From Sphingomonas sp. 3P27F8 (lineage in GTDB: Bacteria; Pseudomonadota; Alphaproteobacteria; Sphingomonadales; Sphingomonadaceae), in NCBI RefSeq assembly GCF_005502745.1, contig NZ_SCNL01000002.1, forward strand, positions 186,001-250,000: 64,000 nt of DNA, written 5' to 3'. Of the stretch, positions 58,366 through 64,000 are shown piece by piece; within the stretch, counting starts at the first letter, position 1, and each line of letters begins with the position of its first letter. The notes under the pieces are model-generated. The model saw nothing but the letters and a program-made list of their open reading frames with translations. It was not told the DNA's origin and did not search any database. A program made the translations under genes and the position numbers.

Positions 58366-61300
58366 GCCGGCTCTCCCCGGCTCTCAGCCGACGGCCCGCG
58401 CGTGGCGAGGCTTTCGTGACGCGAGAAGCGCATGATGAGCACCGGCAGCACCAGCAGGATCAGCACCGGCGCGAGCGTCATGCCGCCCACCACCACCAGC
58501 GCGAGCGGCTTTTGCACCTGGCTGCCGATGCCGGTGGAGATCGCGGCCGGCAGCAGCCCGATCGCGGCGGCAAGGCACGTCATCACCACCGGACGCAGGC
58601 AATTGCGCACCGTGATCGCGATCGCCTCTTCATGCCCGTAGCCTTCGTTGACGTGGCTGTTGAACGTCGCGACGACGAGAATGCCGTCCATCACCGCGAT
58701 GCCGAACAGCGCGACAAAGCCGATCGCCGCGGAGATGCTGAACGGCGTTGCCGTCAGCGCCAGCGCCAGCACGCCACCGATCAGCGCCATCGGAATCACA
58801 CTGAACGCCAGCAGCGTATCGCGGATCGAACCGAAATTCGCGAACAGCAGCACGATGATGAGCAACAGGCTGATCGGCACCACGATCTGCAACCGCGCCA
58901 CCGCATTGGCAAGGTTGCCCAACTCGCCCGCCCATTCGAGATGATAGCCGGGCGGCAGCACGACATGCCTGGCAATCCGGGCTTTCACCTCGTCCACGGT
59001 ACTTCCCAGATCGCGGCCGCGCACGCTGAACTTGATCGGGACGTAGCGTTCCTGATGCTCGCGATAGATGAAGGAGGCGCCGGACGTCAGCCGGATCGTC
59101 GCGACCTCAGACAGCGGCACCTGGACCAGCCCGTTGCCACCCGGCGACGGCGCTCCCACCGTGATGCGTCGCAGCGCCTCGATATCGCCGCGCTGCGCGG
59201 GATCGAGGCGGACGACGATCGGGAAATAGCGGTCGGTATCCTTTTCGTAGAGGTTCGCCACGGAGCCACCGCCGATCGCCGCCGCGATCGTCTGATTGAT
59301 GTCGTCCGGCGCGAGGCCATAGCGCGCCGCCGCCTTGCGATCGATATCGATGCGGACGGTCGGCTGGCCCAGCGAGTCCGATACGCCGAGATCGGCGATG
59401 CCGCGCACCTGCGCCATCTGCGCCTTGATCTCGGCGGCCACCTTTTCCAGCGTCTCCAGATCGCTGCCGAACACCTTGACCGAGTTCGCCCCCTTCACGC
59501 CCGACGACGCCTCGTCGACATTGTCCTGGATATATTGCGAGAATTCGAAATCCACGCCGGGATATTTCGCCTGCAGTTTCTGTTGCAGTTCGGCGGTGAG
59601 CTTCTCCTTGCTCGCCCCGGCGGGCCAATCCTCCGCAGGCTTCAGCGGCGCATAGAATTCGGCGTTGAAGAAGCCGGTCGCGTCTGTCCCGTCATCGGGG
59701 CGGCCGTGGGTCGAGACGACGCGCTCCACCTCCGGCCGCTCGGCGACGATGCGGCGAATGCCGTTCACCACCGGCTGGCCCGCCTCCAGCGAGATCGACG
59801 CCGGGAGGGACGCGCGGATATAGAGATTGCCCTCCTCCAGATGCGGCAGGAATTCCACGCCAAGCGCACGCACCGCGAACAGCGACACCGCCAGCGCGAT
59901 GCCCGTCAACCCCAGCGTCAGCACGCGGTTCGCCAGCGCGAACGACACCGCCGGCTCGGATGCGCGCCGCAATTGCCGCACCACCCAGGTATCGACCTCG
60001 GCAAGCTTGTCCGGCAGCAGCAACGCCGACAGCACCGGCGCCACGGTAAAGGCCGCCACCAGCCCGCCGGCGATGGCATAGGCATAGGTCTTGGCCATCG
60101 GGCCGAAGATGTGCCCCTCCACCCCCGTCAGCGTGAACAGCGGCAGGAAGCTGGCGATGATGATCGCCGCGGCGAAGAAGATGCCCCGGCTGACATCGGT
60201 GGAGGCATGGAGGATCGCGGAAAAGCGGTTTGCCGTGCTGGCGTTGATCCGCCCGCTGCCGATCGCATGCGAACGCTCGGCCATGCGGCGATAGATCGCC
60301 TCCACCATGATGACCGCGGCATCGACGATCAGCCCGAAATCGAGCGCGCCCAGCGACAGCAGGTTCGCCGATTCCCCTTGCAGGATCAGCACCAGCACGG
60401 CGACCGACAGCGCGAACGGGATCGTCACCGCCACGATCAGCGCGCTGCGCAGATTGCCGAGGAAAAGCCATTGCAGGGCGAAGATCAGCAGCACGCCCAT
60501 GACGAGGTTGTGCATCACGGTATGCGTCGTCACGCCGATCAGGTTCGAACGGTCGTAGATGCGTTCGAGGTGGACGCCCGGCGGCAGCACGCCGCCCGCG
60601 TTGATCGTCTCCACCTCCTGCTCGACCGCGCGGATCGCCGGCATGGATTGTGCGCCGCGTTGCATCAGCACGATGCCCATGACGATATCGTCGTCGGCCC
60701 CATCCCCGGCGATGCCCAGGCGCGGCATGTTGCCGATCTTCACCGTGCCCACATCGCGCAACAGCACCGGCGTCGAACCGGCCATGCCGACCATCGTGTC
60801 GCGGATCGCATCGACCGAGTGGATCAGCCCGACGCCGCGCACGATCGCCGCCTGCTCACCGAAATTCACCGTCTGGCCGCCGACATTGCCGTCGCTCTTG
60901 CCGAGCGCCGCCAGCACCGCCGGCACCGTCACGCCGTGCGCGACCAGCCGGTCTCGATCGAGCTGCACCTCATAGGTACGCAGCTTCCCGCCCCAGCCGG
61001 TAACGTCCACGACGCCCGGCAGGCGCTTGAAGCGGCGCTGGAGCACCCAGTCCTGAAGGGTCTTGAGGTCCATCACCGAATAGCCGGGCGGCCCGACCAC
61101 CTGGTAGCGGTAGATTTCGCCGATCGGGCTGGTCGGTGACAGCGTGGGTTGCGCGCCATTCGGCATCGGCGGAATCTGGGAGAGGCGACCGAGCACGAGC
61201 TGCTCCGCCTCCCGGAACGTCACGTCGTAGGTGAACTGGATCTTCACGTCGGACAGGCCGAACAACGAGATCGAGCGCACCGCCGTCACATGCGGCAGCC

Positions 61301-61520
61301 CCGCGATCGCCACCTCGATCGGGGTGGTGACATTGCGTTCCATTTCCTCGGCCGAGGTGCCGTCGCTCTGCGTCAACACCTCCACCATCGGGGGCACGGG
61401 ATCCGGATACGCCTCGATATTGAGGTTCGCGAAGCCGACCGCCCCCGCCATGACAAGGCCGATCAGGAGCGTGAGGACAAGCATCCGCTGGCGCAGCGCC
61501 AGCTCCACCAGCCGGTTCAT
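58362..61520 (-). CDS. RND efflux transporter, heavy-metal (CzcA/CusA-like) type
   Basis: 1052-residue inner-membrane RND pump with 12 predicted membrane segments and two large periplasmic loops. TM4 carries LDFGLIVDAAVIMVEAIYRRM, with the two Asp and Glu used for proton relay in the HME class (CzcA has DFGxIVDGAVVMVEN). Here Ala follows the Glu where Asn is usual. The Met triad of CusA is not visible at the corresponding place (SSTHGRPDDGTDATGFFNAE-like region), so Cu/Ag is doubtful; Zn/Co/Cd or an organic substrate is possible. It lies between adaptor and outer-membrane genes with 4-base overlaps on both sides. Confidence 0.95.
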   Translation of the reverse strand: MNRLVELALRQRMLVLTLLIGLVMAGAVGFANLNIEAYPDPVPPMVEVLTQSDGTSAEEMERNVTTPIEVAIAGLPHVTAVRSISLFGLSDVKIQFTYDVTFREAEQLVLGRLSQIPPMPNGAQPTLSPTSPIGEIYRYQVVGPPGYSVMDLKTLQDWVLQRRFKRLPGVVDVTGWGGKLRTYEVQLDRDRLVAHGVTVPAVLAALGKSDGNVGGQTVNFGEQAAIVRGVGLIHSVDAIRDTMVGMAGSTPVLLRDVGTVKIGNMPRLGIAGDGADDDIVMGIVLMQRGAQSMPAIRAVEQEVETINAGGVLPPGVHLERIYDRSNLIGVTTHTVMHNLVMGVLLIFALQWLFLGNLRSALIVAVTIPFALSVAVLVLILQGESANLLSLGALDFGLIVDAAVIMVEAIYRRMAERSHAIGSGRINASTANRFSAILHASTDVSRGIFFAAAIIIASFLPLFTLTGVEGHIFGPMAKTYAYAIAGGLVAAFTVAPVLSALLLPDKLAEVDTWVVRQLRRASEPAVSFALANRVLTLGLTGIALAVSLFAVRALGVEFLPHLEEGNLYIRASLPASISLEAGQPVVNGIRRIVAERPEVERVVSTHGRPDDGTDATGFFNAEFYAPLKPAEDWPAGASKEKLTAELQQKLQAKYPGVDFEFSQYIQDNVDEASSGVKGANSVKVFGSDLETLEKVAAEIKAQMAQVRGIADLGVSDSLGQPTVRIDIDRKAAARYGLAPDDINQTIAAAIGGGSVANLYEKDTDRYFPIVVRLDPAQRGDIEALRRITVGAPSPGGNGLVQVPLSEVATIRLTSGASFIYREHQERYVPIKFSVRGRDLGSTVDEVKARIARHVVLPPGYHLEWAGELGNLANAVARLQIVVPISLLLIIVLLFANFGSIRDTLLAFSVIPMALIGGVLALALTATPFSISAAIGFVALFGIAVMDGILVVATFNSHVNEGYGHEEAIAITVRNCLRPVVMTCLAAAIGLLPAAISTGIGSQVQKPLALVVVGGMTLAPVLILLVLPVLIMRFSRHESLATRGPSAESRGEPA

Positions 61521-62761
61521 TGATCGAGACCCGCCTCGTTCACGAACAGCGCGCCCCGGGTGACCACACGATCGCCCGCCTTCAGCCCCTGAAGGATACG
61601 AGTAAAACCGCCATCGCTGGCACCGGCGCGCACGGCCCGGGCATACAGCAGCCCGTCTCGACCGAGCACCCAGACGCGGGCGTTATCCCCCTCGTGGATT
61701 ATCGCCGATCCCGGCACCAGCACGGCATTGTCACCGCTGAGTTGCCGGCGGATCGTGAACGAGGCGAACATCTGTGGCTTAAGCGCGCCATCGGGGTTGC
61801 TGATCGAGGCGCGCACCGGCAGCCGATGGCTGTTCGGATCGAGCGCCGCGCCGACATTCTCGATCCGCGCATCGAAACTGCGGCCCGGGAGCGCCGGCGT
61901 CGTCACCTGCACCTGATCGCCGACGTGCACGGCGGCGGCATCGCTTTCCGCCACCTGGGCGACCAGCCACACTCGGGTTGGATCGGTGATCGTCATCAAG
62001 GGCGTGCCGCTGCCGGCGGCAATGTATTGCCCCGGCGCGACGCTGCGGTCTGCGATCAGCCCCGCGACCGGCGCGCGATAGACGGTTGCGGGCTGCCCCG
62101 GCCGCCCGTCTCCGTCGCCGCGCCGGCCGAAGATCGCCAGATGATTCTGCGCCGCCCGCACGGACGATTCCGCGGTACGCAACGTCGATTGCGCCGCAAC
62201 CAGATCGGCCTGCGCCTGCGAGAAATCCTTCAGCGCGCCGCCGGCGGTTTCGTAGATCGCCTTCTGCCGCGTAGCATTGGCCTGCGCCACCCTGAGCGAT
62301 TCGGCGGCGGTCGCGCGCTGTGCGCTGGCCGTCAGCAGCGCGTTGCGCGCGTCCACCATTTCCGGCGAGGCGATGCGGAGCAGCGGCTGCCCCTTCGCGA
62401 CGCGCTGCCCCGGCTCGACATAGACGGCCAGCACCTGCCCGGAGAAAGGCAACAGGACCGGCGCGCTGCGATCGCCATCGACCGCGATCGCGCCGCTCGC
62501 GCGGACGAGCTGCGCGTCCGCCCCGGCCGTCACCGGCGCGATCGTGAGCTGCGCGAGCTGCTCGCGGGTCGGCCGGAAAGCGCCGGCTGGCAACCTGGCC
62601 GCAGGCGGCGGCGTGGTCGTGAACAGCGCACGCACGCCGGCGATCAGCAACAGGATCGCGATCACCGCCGCCGCCACCAGCGCGACAAGCCTGATCTGCC
62701 CGCCGCGGCCGATTTTGCGCGCCGGCGGCAATGGTGAGTGAGAAACTGAATGGTCGGTCAA
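61517..62761 (-). CDS. RND efflux periplasmic adaptor (membrane fusion protein)
   Basis: 414-residue membrane-fusion protein. A single N-terminal anchor (about 25-47) is followed by a lipoyl/hairpin domain with VYVEPGQRVAKGQPLLRIASPEMVDARNALL. A coiled-coil hairpin (AQADLVAAQSTLRTAESSVRAAQNHL) and VAPGQYIAAGSGTPLMTI complete it, then beta-barrel and membrane-proximal domains. It links the inner-membrane pump to the outer-membrane channel. It is the first gene of the operon. No His/Met-rich metal-binding N-terminus typical of some CusB/CzcB proteins is seen. Confidence 0.94.
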   Translation of the reverse strand: MTDHSVSHSPLPPARKIGRGGQIRLVALVAAAVIAILLLIAGVRALFTTTPPPAARLPAGAFRPTREQLAQLTIAPVTAGADAQLVRASGAIAVDGDRSAPVLLPFSGQVLAVYVEPGQRVAKGQPLLRIASPEMVDARNALLTASAQRATAAESLRVAQANATRQKAIYETAGGALKDFSQAQADLVAAQSTLRTAESSVRAAQNHLAIFGRRGDGDGRPGQPATVYRAPVAGLIADRSVAPGQYIAAGSGTPLMTITDPTRVWLVAQVAESDAAAVHVGDQVQVTTPALPGRSFDARIENVGAALDPNSHRLPVRASISNPDGALKPQMFASFTIRRQLSGDNAVLVPGSAIIHEGDNARVWVLGRDGLLYARAVRAGASDGGFTRILQGLKAGDRVVTRGALFVNEAGLDQ

Positions 62762-62972
62762 AATGCTCTACCCGCAGCCAGCTGGTGCCACGCCCCCCGG
62801 ATTGGCGAGCCTAATTGGCGCGCTCTATTCCACGTCGCTTACATGGACATTACGTTAAGCACCACGCGCGGATAGCACCGATCCGGCAGTAAGGCCGACG
62901 TAAGCAACGATGCGCACGATGCCCACGATCGGCCCGCATCACCGTATCCCGCGCGGGCGGGAGAAGCCTGAC
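62762..62972. promoter_or_regulatory. divergent region of RND operon and sensor kinase with TTAC repeat
   Basis: 211 bases between the adaptor (minus) and the sensor kinase (plus). TTACATGGACATTACGTTA (62839-62857) contains two TTAC units exactly 11 bases apart, the spacing typical for OmpR-family direct-repeat sites. No confident -35/-10 box was fixed. Candidate target of the regulator at 56259. Confidence 0.45.
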
Positions 62973-63992
62973 GTGTCTCCATCCCTCCCTCGCGCTGCCG
63001 CCTCGCTGCTCGGCTGTTTTCTGTTGATCGCGGGCGTCACCGCAGCGTCGCTTCATCTGTGGCCGGATCGCCCGTGGCTCCTGTTCGTTTTCATGGCGCT
63101 GAGCTTCGTCGTCATCGCGATCACGGCTGGTCGAAACGCGGGGTTCGCGAGCGTCGGCCTCGGGGCGCTTGCGCTAGCGTTCGCGCTGCCGGGTGAGGGT
63201 CTGGCCGTGCTGAACCCCGATGATGCGCTAGCGCTGGTCGCCACGGTGGCGCTTGGCTTGCTCGTCGTGTGGTTCGCCGCGCGTTCGGCCAGACGCTACG
63301 AGTTGCTTGCGGCGGAGCTCGAGAAAACGACGGCGGACCGCGATCGCGCCACCGCCCTGCTGCGCGAACTTTCGCATCGGCTGGCCAACGATCTCGCGAT
63401 GCTGGTTTCCACCGCCTCGCTGGCTTCGCGCCAATCCAGCAATCCCGAAACCGTCACCGCGATGGAGAGCCTGATGTCTCGCCTCATCGTGCTTAGCCGG
63501 GTCTATCAGCGCCTGCGCGTGGATGAAGCCACCAGCGAGCAGGTCGAACTGAGCACATTCCTGGGCAGCCTTTGCAACGATATGCAGCAGACCCGCTTCA
63601 GCATGCGGCCGATCTCGCTGAAGGTCGATGTTGATCGATGCGCGGTTCCGCTCGCACAGGCGGTGATCCTGGGCCTGATCACGAACGAGCTGCTCACCAA
63701 CATCTCCAAACATTCCTATCCCGACGATCGGCCGGGTAACGTGAGCGTGCAACTGCGGCCACATCCGTTCCGAACCGATGCGATGCAACTGACGGTCAGC
63801 GACGACGGCGTCGGCTTCACGCCAGCGGCTGACAACGGCACGCATCTGGGCCATCGCCTGATCGCGGCGCTCGCCTCGCAACTGGGCGGGGACATCGCGA
63901 TGGCGCGCCGCGACGGGCAGACGATCGCGACGCTGCATTTTCCCATGGCCGCGCACGACGCCGACTCCTCACGAGCGGCTGAAACCCGCTAG
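62973..63992 (+). CDS. sensor histidine kinase, HisKA_2/HWE-type
   Basis: About 339 residues from GTG 62973, which has GGGAGAAG 8 bases upstream; ATG 62910 would add 21 residues. Four hydrophobic segments between about 10 and 105 (ASLLGCFLLIAGVTAASL, LLFVFMALSFVVIAITA, SVGLGALALAFALPG, ALVATVALGLLVVWFAA) form an N-terminal DUF4118-like four-helix membrane sensor. The dimerisation domain has His135 in LLRELSHRLANDLAML, the HisKA_2 pattern. The ATPase domain follows with LGLITNELLTNISKHSY and SDDGVGFTP. Such kinases often act in alphaproteobacterial general stress or light signalling. It diverges from the RND operon; no partner regulator adjoins it in the window. Confidence 0.9.
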   Translation: MSPSLPRAAASLLGCFLLIAGVTAASLHLWPDRPWLLFVFMALSFVVIAITAGRNAGFASVGLGALALAFALPGEGLAVLNPDDALALVATVALGLLVVWFAARSARRYELLAAELEKTTADRDRATALLRELSHRLANDLAMLVSTASLASRQSSNPETVTAMESLMSRLIVLSRVYQRLRVDEATSEQVELSTFLGSLCNDMQQTRFSMRPISLKVDVDRCAVPLAQAVILGLITNELLTNISKHSYPDDRPGNVSVQLRPHPFRTDAMQLTVSDDGVGFTPAADNGTHLGHRLIAALASQLGGDIAMARRDGQTIATLHFPMAAHDADSSRAAETR

Positions 63993-64000
63993 CGAGCCTG

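Noticed and set aside
58293-61139. 948-codon plus-strand frame opposite the RND pump.
   Set aside because: His/Arg/Asp-rich shadow translation with no recognisable fold; the minus-strand RND gene is unambiguous.

Overview
The window is a GC-rich stretch of chromosome from an alphaproteobacterium. It most resembles Sphingomonadales (Sphingomonas or a close relative), judging from the protein sequences, the dense acyl-CoA gene content, the NodT/RND efflux style and the alphaproteobacterial L10 leader. It holds about 50 protein genes. I see no tRNA, rRNA, CRISPR array, insertion sequence or prophage.

Bases 1-20,100 are an acyl-CoA catabolic region: four acyl-CoA dehydrogenases (one truncated by the window edge), three SDR oxidoreductases, a zinc alcohol dehydrogenase, an APH-fold kinase, an acyl-CoA ligase, two TesB-like thioesterases, two MFS transporters and two regulators (a tandem-TetR protein and an AraC protein). 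The operon 9289-4157 (minus) pairs an ACAD10/11-like dehydrogenase with an ACAD11-like kinase. This suggests phosphorylation and elimination of hydroxyacyl-CoAs, as described for 4-hydroxy acids. A secreted metallopeptidase-like DUF885 protein and an NTF2-like protein sit among these genes.

Bases 20,200-24,100 carry an EF-hand periplasmic protein, an OmpR/EnvZ-type two-component system and a CAP-domain lipoprotein. Bases 24,266-40,038 are the information-processing core: rplK-rplA, then an FMN-dependent hydroxyacid oxidase, rplJ-rplL behind an L10 leader, two minus-strand envelope/secreted genes, then rpoB-rpoC. The L11-L1, L10-L7/L12 and RpoB-RpoC units are thus separated from one another, and secE-nusG is not immediately upstream of rplK.

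Bases 40,400-45,900 contain a cold-shock protein, a small coiled protein, two paralogous SAM-fold (spermidine-synthase-like) proteins on either side of a YghU-type glutathione transferase and a HerA-like ATPase, and a glycine-zipper outer-membrane protein. Bases 46,060-49,500 hold a long-form SAICAR synthase, a class I aminotransferase and a DSD1-type D-amino-acid PLP enzyme. The first of these is visibly lower in GC than its neighbours. A BaiN/HI0933-type flavoprotein and a tiny Myb-like protein follow.

Bases 50,900-54,000 repeat the acyl-CoA theme: an MDR dehydrogenase and a second ACAD10/11-like enzyme, diverging from a TetR regulator across a perfect 16-bp palindrome. A SulP transporter, an overlapping ParB-like protein and an OmpR regulator follow. 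The window ends with a three-gene heavy-metal-type RND efflux operon (minus strand, 4-bp overlaps) and a divergent HisKA_2/HWE-type sensor kinase.
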